This document shows, one piece after another, positions 56,697-64,000 of a stretch of 64,000 nucleotides of DNA (the stretch's first letter is position 1; each line of letters starts with the position of its first letter). The notes under the pieces were generated by a model that was not told where the DNA came from, did not search any database, and saw nothing but the letters and a program-made list of their open reading frames with translations. The position numbers and the translations under genes were made by a program. Source of the stretch: Lachnotalea glycerini (GTDB lineage Bacteria; Bacillota; Clostridia; Lachnospirales; Lachnospiraceae); assembly GCF_003201285.1 (NCBI RefSeq), contig NZ_QICS01000002.1, positions 372,001 through 436,000 on the forward strand, given 5' to 3'.

Positions 56697-56727
56697 GCAG
56701 ATTCCATAATTGGGGTCTGCTTTTTGA
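56697..56727 (+). terminator. Terminator-like hairpin
   Basis: GCAGA pairs with TCTGC around a 14-base loop and is followed by TTTTTG, about 20 bases before the next gene start. Confidence 0.45.
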
Positions 56728-56746
56728 TAATATGAAAGAGGTATGT

Positions 56747-56938
56747 ATGATGCAAATAAATAAAGGATCTAAAATTGGTATTATACTTGAAGCTGTAGCA
56801 ATGATGATTGGATTTGTATTTGTAATACGTTGCTGGCCAATTCCAGATTTTGTTATGTGGATTTTTGCAGGTGGAGGAATTATTGCAATTACATCAGCAC
56901 TAGAGACAATGTTAAGAAGGACTAACTATAAGGAATGA
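56747..56938 (+). CDS. Small membrane protein, 63 residues
   Basis: ATG 56747 (or 56750) follows AAAGAGG. The protein has two hydrophobic segments (IGIILEAVAMMIGFVFVI and FVMWIFAGGGIIAITSAL) and a basic end. It lies 22 bases upstream of the GrpB gene. Family unknown. Confidence 0.55.
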   Translation: MMQINKGSKIGIILEAVAMMIGFVFVIRCWPIPDFVMWIFAGGGIIAITSALETMLRRTNYKE

Positions 56939-56960
56939 ATATAGATAAGGAGATACCTAT

Positions 56961-57533
56961 ATGCTAAAAAAGCTTTCAGAAATGAATATCGAAGAACTAT
57001 GGGAGTTATTTCCAATTTATTTAACCAAACATCAAAATCACTGGAAAGAGTGGTATAAGGAAGAAGAAAAGATATTAAATAGTGTATTCCCCAAAGAGCA
57101 GGTTATGAGAATAAGCCACATTGGAAGTACGGCAATAGATAAAATATGGGCAAAACCTATTATTGACATTCTTTTAGAATGCCCTAAAGATAGTGATATA
57201 AATAATATAAAAGAGATTCTGACCCAGAATGGCTATATTTGTATGAGCCAAAGTGAGAACAAAATATCTTTAAATAAAGGATACACTGAATATGGCTTTG
57301 CAGAAAAGGTATTTCATATACATTTGAGATATATGGGCGATAACAATGAGCTATATTTCAGAGATTATCTAAATGAACATTCCTATGTTGCACAAGAGTA
57401 TGAGCAATTAAAATTAAGTTTATGGAAGGAATACGAACATAATCGAGATGGGTATACGGATGCAAAGACAGAGTTTGTTTCAAAGTACTCAAAACAGGCA
57501 AGGTTGGAATACGGAGCTAAATATGAGGACTAA
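56961..57533 (+). CDS. GrpB family protein (UPF0157, nucleotidyltransferase fold)
   Basis: The 190 residues contain the GrpB signature RISHIGSTAIDKIWAKPIID (about 51-70) and VFHIHLRYMGD (about 117-127), with the C-terminal helix YTDAKTEFVSKY. Homologues are widespread, of unsettled function and often fused to CoaE or acetyltransferases. AAGGAG precedes the ATG. Confidence 0.85.
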   Translation: MLKKLSEMNIEELWELFPIYLTKHQNHWKEWYKEEEKILNSVFPKEQVMRISHIGSTAIDKIWAKPIIDILLECPKDSDINNIKEILTQNGYICMSQSENKISLNKGYTEYGFAEKVFHIHLRYMGDNNELYFRDYLNEHSYVAQEYEQLKLSLWKEYEHNRDGYTDAKTEFVSKYSKQARLEYGAKYED

Positions 57534-57599
57534 AATTTCAAGCAAGAGGATAGTATCGGAAGAGCTATGACTTTAAGTAATGTGGTGGAGGGCAACAAA

Positions 57600-57653
57600 T
57601 GAGAGCGTTATCAAAGACTGATATAATACAAGGACTATATAAACTTGGATGAT
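57600..57653 (+). pseudogene. Truncated gene start resembling AAC(3)-type acetyltransferase
   Basis: ATG 57600, behind a strong GGTGGAGGG site, encodes MRALSKTDIIQGLYKLG and then meets TGA. The pattern (basic start, K-x-D-I-I-x-G-L-x-x-L-G) is how aminoglycoside 3-N-acetyltransferases begin, but the G-M-x-L-x-V-H-S-S-L block that should follow is absent. A deletion relic is the simplest reading. 17 residues are too few for certainty. Confidence 0.35.
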
Positions 57654-57683
57654 TAATTATTAATATTTAGAGCAGATAATTTC

Positions 57684-57727
57684 TTTATTAGGTTGTGTTA
57701 GAAGGTTATTTGACATGACCTAATAAA
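57684..57727. repeat. Imperfect 16-bp inverted repeat
   Basis: TTTATTAGGT (57684-57693) and ACCTAATAAA (57718-57727) are perfectly complementary and the pairing continues inward with G-U pairs. Possibly a small mobile-element end or relic hairpin. Confidence 0.4.
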
Positions 57728-57815
57728 TGCAAAGTGGATTGCGTCTTGATAGAATAATTTTACTTAAACTAAGAACATTTAATAATTATTGTGTATTACA
57801 AAGGAGATTTATATT

Positions 57816-58481
57816 TTGAAAAAACTTATTGACTGGATTAAAAACAATCTGCTAATATCAGTTTTATTTGCACTGATTGGAGTACCGTTATTAATACATA
57901 TTATATATAAAATACCAGCTCCAAGTAATTTGTTTATTACAACGTGGAATGATGGAGCAGGTGAAATTTTATCTTATTATGGGATAGTGTTATCCTGCAT
58001 AGCTACTTCGTATTTGACATATTTCGCTATACAGCAGTCTGGGAAAGCCAATGAATTAAGTGAAAGATTATTAAATATAGAAGAAATAAACAAAAAGGCA
58101 TATATAAAGCTTAATCTTGAAGAAACAGAGTGTGGAGAACACAGAGGTCATCTAAATCTTTGTCTTGTGTTTGATAATATAACAGATGTTCCCATTGTAG
58201 AATTTTCATTTAGAGAAACAAATGAATGCTTAATTAAAACAGAACCAAATAGTGAATTTAATTTTGTTAATAAATTTGAATTTTTGCCAATTGATACTTT
58301 TAATAATATGCAAAATAAATTAAAAGAAAGTATGTTGATAAGATATTATGAAGATGATTATTGTATCTTTTCTTTCGAAGTTATTATAAAAGGGCTATAC
58401 GGCTATGAAACAAAGCAAATCTTTACTTTAAATATTTGCGATGATAAAATATTGGATTGTTTAACAGATCAAATACTTTAA
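57816..58481 (+). CDS. Membrane protein of unknown function
   Basis: TTG 57816 follows AAAGGAGAT by 8 bases; a frame from 57789 has none. The 221 residues start with two membrane helices (LLISVLFALIGVPLLIHII and ILSYYGIVLSCIATSYLTYF), a short coiled segment (QQSGKANELSERLLNIEEI) and a cytosolic or external beta-rich domain. The layout resembles small membrane proteins near phage or defence genes, but I assign no function. Confidence 0.6.
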   Translation: MKKLIDWIKNNLLISVLFALIGVPLLIHIIYKIPAPSNLFITTWNDGAGEILSYYGIVLSCIATSYLTYFAIQQSGKANELSERLLNIEEINKKAYIKLNLEETECGEHRGHLNLCLVFDNITDVPIVEFSFRETNECLIKTEPNSEFNFVNKFEFLPIDTFNNMQNKLKESMLIRYYEDDYCIFSFEVIIKGLYGYETKQIFTLNICDDKILDCLTDQIL

Positions 58482-58519
58482 AACACTACTATCAGGGCGA
58501 GAGATAACCATATGGGAAG

Positions 58520-58744
58520 ATGGTAAAGGAAAGTACCTTATGCGTATCTTTACAGAAATTTTGTAACTATGCAGGAGTAACATATAAATCCACTCATACG
58601 TGTAGAAGAAGCTATGTTACAACCTGTCTTGACAATGACATGAAACTAGCACAGGTTTCGGCAAATGTAGGGCATAAGAATAAGAGTACTACATTGAATA
58701 CCTATTATAAGTGCAAGAATAATTATGAAGATAATATGGAAATA
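58520..58744 (+). pseudogene. Tyrosine recombinase (integrase) C-terminal remnant
   Basis: Only the last part of the catalytic domain remains: STHTCRRSYVTTCLDNDM carries the H-x-x-R box and VGHKNKSTTLNTYYK the second His and the nucleophile Tyr. The upstream core and DNA-binding domains are missing. After about 58744 the frame runs into unrelated sequence. It suggests a past integrative element. Confidence 0.65.
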
Positions 58745-58745
58745 C

Positions 58746-59056
58746 AGAATAAAATATTTATTTTGTTTATCTATATCTTGCATATCATGACTATTGAAAA
58801 AATCTTCAAAATTGCATTTAGATAAAGAATATATATCATCTTGTGACATTTCCTCCACTATTTTTGATTTCTCAAACAAATCATAAAGTCTAGATTTTCC
58901 TAGTGCTTTTGCTATTAAAATTAATACATTTTGTTCTTTTTCATTCTTAATTTCAGTAATTTCAATAAGCTTGTATTCCAACATTAAAGAGCTATATAGA
59001 CAAGCTAAGAAAGAAAGCACCAATAACAAAAAAATGTCAGATAGTAGTAGTTGTTA
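58746..59056 (-). pseudogene. Truncated membrane protein fragment, minus strand
   Basis: A minus-strand frame without a ribosome site (only a TTG at 59029) encodes a membrane helix (LLLVLSFLACLYSSLML) and a soluble part (EYKLIEITEIKNEKEQ, FEKSKIVEEMSQDDIYSLSK), then runs into the integrase remnant. The join near 58745 looks like a rearrangement breakpoint. Family unknown. Confidence 0.4.
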
Positions 59057-59164
59057 ATTATGTTGATTTTAGTACAGGTCATTTTGCACCAAGTAAGAAT
59101 TTACAACAGTTGGCAACACCTGAAAAGTGAGTAAAAAGAATCGTTTTGAGAGTAATAAAAAATT

Positions 59165-59266
59165 GAAATACTTGTCTAATCCCCTATAAATGGGCAAACA
59201 AATACCTCCCCACTGACGCCTTTGCCAGTGAGGAGGTACAAAAGGGGAGGATAAGTATTTCTTTTT
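59165..59266 (+). repeat. Long nested inverted-repeat element
   Basis: GAAATACTT (59165-59173) pairs with AAGTATTTC (59253-59261), CCCCT with AGGGG inside it, and TACCTCC-CCACTG with CAGTG-A-GGAGGTA at the core. GGCAAA (59193) and TTTGCC (59221) offer a competing helix. A T-rich stretch follows. It lies upstream of the GGDEF promoter, so it is not that gene's leader. Options: terminator, MITE-like palindrome, or structured RNA. Confidence 0.55.
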
Positions 59267-59423
59267 CTTTGGTGTGATGATTAACAAAGGGGGATTTGAT
59301 AATCACCTAGAGCATACGCAATAATCTTTTGATGTTTGTATCAATAAGATTATTAATATTATTGCTCAAAATTTGAATCTTATACATAAAAACCAAAATA
59401 TTTTTAATTATAAATGGAACTTA

Positions 59424-59451
59424 TTGCCAAAAAGTATGAATGTGATATAAT
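59424..59451 (+). promoter_or_regulatory. Promoter of the GGDEF gene
   Basis: TTGCCA (59424-59429), 16-base spacer, TATAAT (59446-59451). Confidence 0.6.
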
Positions 59452-59519
59452 CATTATGATTTATATTATTTAAAATATATTTGTGGACTCAAAATCAATA
59501 TCAAAAGGAGTTGCCAATT

Positions 59520-60626
59520 TTGAAGATACCAGTGACAATAAGTACAGATATATTTGCAATATCTGCGTTACTTTTTACAATTTATTTAACCCAAAAAAAT
59601 ATGTTAATCAATACTTACAAAACAAAATATTATCTCAAATCAGCCTGCATCGTTTGCTTGGTATTAATACTTGAGATTTTTGATACAATTCTTGGACACG
59701 CTGACTCAAGATATTATATAATTCACATGTTATTAAATATAGTTGGTTTTTCTATCAGCCCCTTGGCACCGATGTATTTATATTTTTTACATAATGAAAA
59801 AAAAGTAAAGCATAATAAGTGGATTTATACGCCATTTATTATTATATTTATTCTATCCTTAACAACCTGGAAGACTGGATGGCTATTTTATATATCAGAA
59901 AATAATGAATATATACGAGGAACTTATTTTGAAATATATCCAATTTGTATGCTTATATGTTTTGGAATGCTGGTATATTCTGATTTCGCGAATTATAACC
60001 AATATGATAAGGACGAAAGACGATTTTTATATTCACTTTATTCGCTGATTATTGCAGGAACAGCATTGCAGTTGTTATTTCCTGAATGGCTTCTGATCTG
60101 GTCAAGTATTAGTATGTCCTTGTTACTATATTACATTTTTCTCAGAGAATTGCAATTTAAGCATGATCCCATGACAGGTATATACAATCGCTTTGTTTTT
60201 CAAAGAGAACTAAATCGTGTAAAATGTATTGAAAATACTGCTGTTATTGTGATTGATATTAATAACTTAAAAATGATTAATGATGAATATGGACATGCAC
60301 TTGGTGATGATATGATTACGAAAGTGGCACAAACCATTGATGGATGCTTTACTTCTTTTGGAAGAACCTTTCGAACAGGAGGCGATGAATTTTGTGTTGT
60401 ATATGAGGAAGCAACCGCTGAGGTAATTGAGAAGCAGCTTATCAGATTGGATGAGATGATTCATGAAATAAGCATAAATTTTATGATAAAAATTGCAATT
60501 GCACACGGATATTGTATCTATCAAACTAAAATAATGAAGGACATTTACGAGGCATATATAATAGCAGATCAAAGGATGTATGAAAATAAGGCAATATTTA
60601 AATCAAAACATAAAAAGCATCAGTAA
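59520..60626 (+). CDS. Membrane diguanylate cyclase (GGDEF)
   Basis: Makes c-di-GMP from GTP. TTG 59520 follows AAAGGAG by 9 bases; a TTG at 59481 has none. The 368 residues have about seven membrane segments (1-200), a 7TM-type sensor without a recognised domain, then a GGDEF domain with the intact motif RTGGDEFCVV (GGDEF near 287) preceded by DPMTGIYNR and IDINNLKMIND. No inhibitory RxxD is evident. A PilZ protein, a possible reader, lies 2 kb downstream. Confidence 0.9.
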   Translation: MKIPVTISTDIFAISALLFTIYLTQKNMLINTYKTKYYLKSACIVCLVLILEIFDTILGHADSRYYIIHMLLNIVGFSISPLAPMYLYFLHNEKKVKHNKWIYTPFIIIFILSLTTWKTGWLFYISENNEYIRGTYFEIYPICMLICFGMLVYSDFANYNQYDKDERRFLYSLYSLIIAGTALQLLFPEWLLIWSSISMSLLLYYIFLRELQFKHDPMTGIYNRFVFQRELNRVKCIENTAVIVIDINNLKMINDEYGHALGDDMITKVAQTIDGCFTSFGRTFRTGGDEFCVVYEEATAEVIEKQLIRLDEMIHEISINFMIKIAIAHGYCIYQTKIMKDIYEAYIIADQRMYENKAIFKSKHKKHQ

Positions 60627-60654
60627 TTTAACATTTTAACTATAAAAACAAAAA

Positions 60655-60688
60655 ATACTTTGAAAAATTATTCAAAGTATAATATACT
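60655..60688 (+). promoter_or_regulatory. Promoter overlapped by perfect inverted repeat, SEC-C gene
   Basis: TTGAAA (60660-60665), 17-base spacer, TATACT (60683-60688). ATACTTTGAA (60655-60664) and TTCAAAGTAT (60671-60680) form a perfect 10-bp inverted repeat over the -35 box and spacer, as expected for a repressor site. It may also act as a minus-strand terminator of nothing known. Confidence 0.55.
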
Positions 60689-60730
60689 ATACCTATCTTA
60701 AAACATTAAGGAACAAAGGATGGTATAGAA

Positions 60731-61231
60731 ATGGGATTATTACAAACTTGGAGAGAAACAGCATATTCACAGAATATGAGCAAACAGGAAAGCGACCAGT
60801 TATGGGGAGCATATTTTAAAATAGAGCAGGGGATTTACAAACAGATTTTAGCAAATCCATCTGAGGTTGTAGAAGGAACAGTGAAGGAGTTAGCTGAAAA
60901 ATTTAATACAGATATCATGACAATGGTTGGATTTTTAGATGGTATTAATGAAAGTTTAAAAACAGAGAATGCGATTGAAGAGATGACCGAAGATACGAAA
61001 GTCAGTCTTGATTATGATTGTGAAAAGTTATATTATAACATGGTTGAGGCGAAAGCAGAATGGTTATATGATCTTCCAGAATGGGAGGTACTTTTAACAC
61101 CTGAAAAGCGAAAAGAATTATATAAAACACAAAAGGCTTCCGGTACAATTGTAAAAGGACATAAGGTAGGAAGAAATGATCCATGTCCATGTGGAAGCGG
61201 TAAGAAGTATAAGAAATGTTGTGGTAAATAA
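60731..61231 (+). CDS. SEC-C motif protein
   Basis: The 166 residues are mostly helical and acidic, ending in a zinc-binding SEC-C motif ([20 protein letters not shown]). The motif occurs as the SecA C-terminal tail and in many small proteins of unknown function. The N-terminal part ([20 protein letters not shown]) belongs to a group common in clostridia. Separate promoter; followed by a terminator-like hairpin. Confidence 0.8.
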   Translation: MGLLQTWRETAYSQNMSKQESDQLWGAYFKIEQGIYKQILANPSEVVEGTVKELAEKFNTDIMTMVGFLDGINESLKTENAIEEMTEDTKVSLDYDCEKLYYNMVEAKAEWLYDLPEWEVLLTPEKRKELYKTQKASGTIVKGHKVGRNDPCPCGSGKKYKKCCGK

Positions 61232-61270
61232 TTGGAACAATTTTTTAGCTGACTGAGTATTAATTACAGG

Positions 61271-61328
61271 AAAAGGGCTTTGTCCACTTGATTCATTCAT
61301 AAATATGAAAGTGGCTAAGTCCTTTTTG
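61271..61328 (+). terminator. Terminator-like hairpin ahead of the helicase gene
   Basis: AAAAGGGCTT...CCACTT (61271-61289) pairs with AAGTGG...AAGTCCTTTTT (61309-61327) with small internal loops. Only about 20 bases separate it from the helicase ribosome site, and I see no promoter in between, so it may act as an attenuator for the helicase as well as a terminator. Confidence 0.7.
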
Positions 61329-61358
61329 AGGCAGGTATCAAATTGCGTGGAGGAAAGA

Positions 61359-62513
61359 ATGGATTTTAGAGAGTTTGGATTAGATGAAGCAATGATAAAT
61401 GCATTAAATAAAGAAAAGATAATAAAGGCTAACGAAGTGCAGCAGGCGGTATTTGAATCGGATGAAAATAAGGACTTAATTGTGCAGTCTGAAACAGGTT
61501 CGGGGAAAACACTGGCCTATTTGCTTCCAATCTATAAGAAGCTAGTGCCAATAGAAAAAGGGATGCAGGCACTGATTCTTGTTCCTACACATGAACTGGC
61601 CATGCAGGTAAAAAGACAGGTGCAGTCTCTGTCTAAAAATTCAGGATATCCAATACAGGCAGCTGCAATAGTTGGTGATGTTAATATAAGCAGGCAGATA
61701 GAAAGTTTAAAGGAAAAGCCGCAGATAGTCATCGGCACAACAGGCAGAATAATCGAATTAATCAAAAAGAGGAAAATTACTGCACATACAATTCGAACAA
61801 TTGTAATTGATGAAGCAGATAAAATGCTTGATAAGAATAACATAGATGGTGTAAAGGCCGTATTAAAATGCTGTATGAGAGATACGAAAATAGTAATGTT
61901 TTCTGCCAGCATGTCAAATGAAGCAATCCAAGAGGGACAAAAAATTCTTAAGGATCCTCTTATCATTCAATTAGCAAGTAATAAAAAAACTTCTATACCC
62001 ACAAATATAAAGCATATTTATTTTGTGGTTGAAAGACGAGATAAGCTTGAAATGCTTCGTAAACTGGCAAGCAGTATGAAACCAGAGAAAGCTATGATAT
62101 TTGTCAATAAGCAGTCTGATATTGAGGAATTAACTCAAAAGCTTCAATACCATCATTATAATGCAGAATGCATTCATGGTGCCAATATAAAAAAGGATAG
62201 AAAAAAGGTAATTGATGATTTTAAAAATAATCGTCTTCAATATCTTATCGCTACTGATATAGCTGCCAGAGGTCTGCATTTTGAAGGCGTAAGTGCAATT
62301 TATCATATCAGTATTCCTGAAAATCAAAATGATTATCTTCATCGGGCTGGTCGGACTGGCAGAAATCAAGAACAAGGTCTGAGTGTTCTTATTGTAACAA
62401 AACAAGAGCTTGTATTGATCAATAAATATAAGAAAGAGTTTGGAATTGAAATTGAACCTTATCAGATATACAAAGGAAAAATAGTGGCCTGCAATAAAGC
62501 TAAATTACTATAA
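61359..62513 (+). CDS. DEAD-box RNA helicase
   Basis: ATP-dependent RNA helicase, probably ribosome assembly or RNA turnover. ATG 61359 follows GGAGG by 5 bases; an ATG at 61305 lies inside the terminator stem. The 384 residues have Q motif, motif I SETGSGKT (about 46-53), Ia PTHELAMQ, II DEAD, III SAS (not SAT), V and VI HRAGRTGR. The C-terminal extension is very short, so the enzyme is a minimal core like a truncated CshA/DbpA without RNA-binding tail. Confidence 0.92.
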   Translation: MDFREFGLDEAMINALNKEKIIKANEVQQAVFESDENKDLIVQSETGSGKTLAYLLPIYKKLVPIEKGMQALILVPTHELAMQVKRQVQSLSKNSGYPIQAAAIVGDVNISRQIESLKEKPQIVIGTTGRIIELIKKRKITAHTIRTIVIDEADKMLDKNNIDGVKAVLKCCMRDTKIVMFSASMSNEAIQEGQKILKDPLIIQLASNKKTSIPTNIKHIYFVVERRDKLEMLRKLASSMKPEKAMIFVNKQSDIEELTQKLQYHHYNAECIHGANIKKDRKKVIDDFKNNRLQYLIATDIAARGLHFEGVSAIYHISIPENQNDYLHRAGRTGRNQEQGLSVLIVTKQELVLINKYKKEFGIEIEPYQIYKGKIVACNKAKLL

Positions 62514-62595
62514 TTAGAAAGTAAGACATGATATAATAACGTTAAATATCAAATACAGTACTATTGTAGGAGGGAAGAAAAGGAGAAGACCATTT

Positions 62596-63267
62596 ATGAA
62601 ACTGGTTGATTTAGCAGAAAATACAAAATTGCAAATCGAAGTATCCTTTAAGGGTAGTAAGTTGTTTTATGAAACACAGGTTAAGCTTACAGCTCATGAA
62701 GGGGTGTTTATTGCCCCGATTAGGCAGGATGATAAAATGATTGATTTTAACGCCGGAAATCTTATGATAAATGTCACTGCAGATATAGATGGAACGCAGC
62801 CTATACTATGGAGAGAATGTACAATTAAAGCAGTGAAATACAAAAAAGAAGTATTTCATATGATTACATCAAAAAGGGGCGGCTTGCAGGTTAACAGAAG
62901 AGGCAGATTTCGAATTGATATGGGATATACGGGAACTGCCCGGGTTGGATTTAATAAAGGAACTTTAAACGTAGTGGTACATGATATCAGCGGAAGCGGT
63001 TTTTCTTTTACAACGGAGAAAAATTTGGAAGACTTAAATGAAGAGGTACATATCGTTTTTATAGATACAGATAATGATACGAGGTTTAATTTGATAGGAA
63101 AACTTGTAAGAAAGCAGGAATGGAACAATAATAGATTTTTATATGGTTGCAAGTTTCAAAATATAAATAAAATGGTGGAATATTACATAGCCAAGAAGCA
63201 AAGAGAAATAATCTCTTTGAATTCTATTAACAAAAAGAATATTATTGAATTGAGAGATGAAAAATAA
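62596..63267 (+). CDS. PilZ-domain c-di-GMP-binding protein (YcgR-like)
   Basis: The 223 residues have a YcgR-N-like flexible domain (1-95) and a PilZ domain with both c-di-GMP motifs: R-x-x-x-R at R102-R106 and D-x-S-x-x-G at 130-135. In Firmicutes such proteins slow flagellar motors or act on exopolysaccharide. Proximity of a GGDEF gene fits. The effector target is not evident. Confidence 0.9.
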   Translation: MKLVDLAENTKLQIEVSFKGSKLFYETQVKLTAHEGVFIAPIRQDDKMIDFNAGNLMINVTADIDGTQPILWRECTIKAVKYKKEVFHMITSKRGGLQVNRRGRFRIDMGYTGTARVGFNKGTLNVVVHDISGSGFSFTTEKNLEDLNEEVHIVFIDTDNDTRFNLIGKLVRKQEWNNNRFLYGCKFQNINKMVEYYIAKKQREIISLNSINKKNIIELRDEK

Positions 63268-63277
63268 TATTATTCTA

Positions 63278-63306
63278 TTGACATAATTTTATAAGTATGT
63301 TAGAGT
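63278..63306 (+). promoter_or_regulatory. Promoter of infC leader
   Basis: TTGACA (63278-63283), 17-base spacer, TAGAGT (63301-63306), before the L20-type leader. Confidence 0.65.
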
Positions 63307-63327
63307 ATTAGATGTTGTGAAATAAAA

Positions 63328-63450
63328 GAAAGCAGAGTATCCGCTCTCACCTTAGCACTTGAGTGACTAATGGTTCATATTTGGAAATTAATGTTGTGTA
63401 TTAATGGATAATTAAGGTGGATAACTATGCAGTTATTCACTTTTTATGTA
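63328..63450 (+). promoter_or_regulatory. L20-type leader RNA with terminator upstream of infC
   Basis: Autoregulatory leader of infC-rpmI-rplT operons. A segment GCAGAGTATCCGCTCTCACC (63332-63351) begins it. CACCTTA (63348-63354) can pair with TAAGGTG (63413-63419), which is part of the 5' arm of a 13-bp terminator (63414-63426 with 63431-63443, then T). The two structures exclude each other, as in the known L20 mechanism where ribosomal protein L20 favours termination. The 160 bases from here to infC show no further gene. Confidence 0.7.
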
Positions 63451-63612
63451 TACAAAGAGTCCTTTTAACGCATATAGGTATATTTGACTAAGGTTGCAAT
63501 AACTAGTTTGTTTTTCTATCAACAGCTGGTTGTATAATAAAAGCTTTATAATAAATAGAAACGTAAATGTCAACGGCATTTGTCTGTTGCAAATTCATGG
63601 AGGTGCACAGTT

Positions 63613-64000
63613 ATTAGCGAATTAATGATTAACGAACAGATCAGAGATAAGGAAATTCGTTTGATCGGGGAAGACGGAGAACAATTAGGAGTTATGTCAG
63701 CAAAGGATGCTCTAAAGCTGGCAAAGGAAGCAGAGCTTGATTTAGTCAAAATAGCGCCTACAGCAAAACCACCAGTATGCAAGATTATTGACTATGGTAA
63801 GTACAGATATGAATTAGCTAGAAAAGAAAAAGAAGCAAAAAAGAAACAAAAGACCATAGACATTAAGGAAGTACGTTTGTCTCCTAATATTGATGGAAAC
63901 GATTTAAAGACAAAAGTAAATGCAGCTAGAAAATTTATTGAAAAAGGTGACAAAGTAAAAGTGACCTTGCGTTTTAGAGGACGTGAAATGGCTCATATGA
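63613..64000 (+). CDS. infC: Translation initiation factor IF-3, 5' part, ATT start
   Basis: First 129 codons; the gene runs off the right edge. GGAGG at 63599-63603 is 9 bases from ATT 63613, which opens the conserved [17 protein letters not shown] start. The ATG at 63625 is 21 bases away and would cut the N-terminus. A non-AUG AUU start is the known autoregulatory device of infC. Motifs [20 protein letters not shown] and [13 protein letters not shown] are visible. Confidence 0.95.
   Translation, partial: MSELMINEQIRDKEIRLIGEDGEQLGVMSAKDALKLAKEAELDLVKIAPTAKPPVCKIIDYGKYRYELARKEKEAKKKQKTIDIKEVRLSPNIDGNDLKTKVNAARKFIEKGDKVKVTLRFRGREMAHM

Noticed and set aside
59190-59235. Resemblance to a c-di-GMP riboswitch (GGGCAAAC ... 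GACGC) upstream of a GGDEF gene
   Set aside because: The conserved GCAAAGCC segment and flanking helices are missing, and the GGDEF promoter lies downstream of it.

Overview
The window looks like a chromosome segment of a spore-forming, low-G+C clostridium, most likely of the Lachnospiraceae. It carries spo0A and spoIVB, strong AGGAGG ribosome sites, many TTG/GTG starts, clostridial gene order (nadK-argR-recN-spoIVB-spo0A; dnaG-rpoD-trmK; rimP-nusA-ylxR-ylxQ-infB-rbfA-nrnA-truB-ribF), and A+T-rich DNA. Almost every gene is on the + strand. A species cannot be named from the sequence alone.

Layout. 1-31126 is mostly conserved core: a partial NAD kinase, ArgR, RecN, SpoIVB, Spo0A (with 0A boxes upstream), glycogen synthase, a dGTPase-like HD protein, primase, the major sigma factor, TrmK, a Nif3-like protein, a nucleoside kinase and a PanE-like reductase. 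RNase P RNA follows with its own promoter, then a Thr/Ser/Glu-rich lipoprotein, a polar amino-acid ABC transporter, a lone flagellin, two PH-domain membrane proteins, tRNA-Glu(CTC), a structured RNA candidate, and the rimP-nusA-infB translation operon, where IF-2 carries a long Asn-rich tandem repeat.

31127-50140 is a complete ethanolamine utilisation (eut) microcompartment locus: alcohol dehydrogenase (eutG), a chemoreceptor, eutS, eutP, the two-component antitermination pair eutV/eutW, then eutA, B, C, L, a BMC shell protein fused to a SAP/Rho-N-like tail, eutE, eutM, an EutT-type adenosyltransferase, PduL, eutJ, a eut-associated protein, eutN, eutH and eutQ. Ethanolamine enters through EutH. 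EutBC, with AdoCbl made by EutT and reactivation by EutA, splits it to ammonia and acetaldehyde. EutE, EutG and PduL convert acetaldehyde to acetyl-CoA, ethanol and acetyl-phosphate inside the EutS/L/M/N shell. Three intrinsic terminators precede eutG, eutS and eutA. The first two are each preceded by two hairpins with the hexaloop GATGNA, and the third by a hairpin with hexaloop AACGTA. This is the arrangement expected for RNA targets of the ANTAR protein EutV, and it would place the chemoreceptor under the same control.

50141-54362 holds a degraded group II intron fragment, a short 22-bp tandem repeat, a secreted SH3/NlpC-P60 hydrolase, a minus-strand CmpB-like membrane protein, a nitroreductase and pyrBI. 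54363-59500 is accessory and partly decayed: a sugar-dehydrogenase-like protein, a pseudogene with an in-frame stop, a GrpB protein, a truncated gene start resembling an aminoglycoside acetyltransferase, an unknown membrane protein, a tyrosine-recombinase remnant and an inverted gene fragment. 59500-64000 returns to functional genes: a membrane GGDEF protein, a SEC-C protein under a promoter overlapped by a perfect inverted repeat, a DEAD-box helicase behind a terminator-like hairpin, a PilZ protein, and an L20-type leader followed by infC, which starts at ATT and runs off the right edge.
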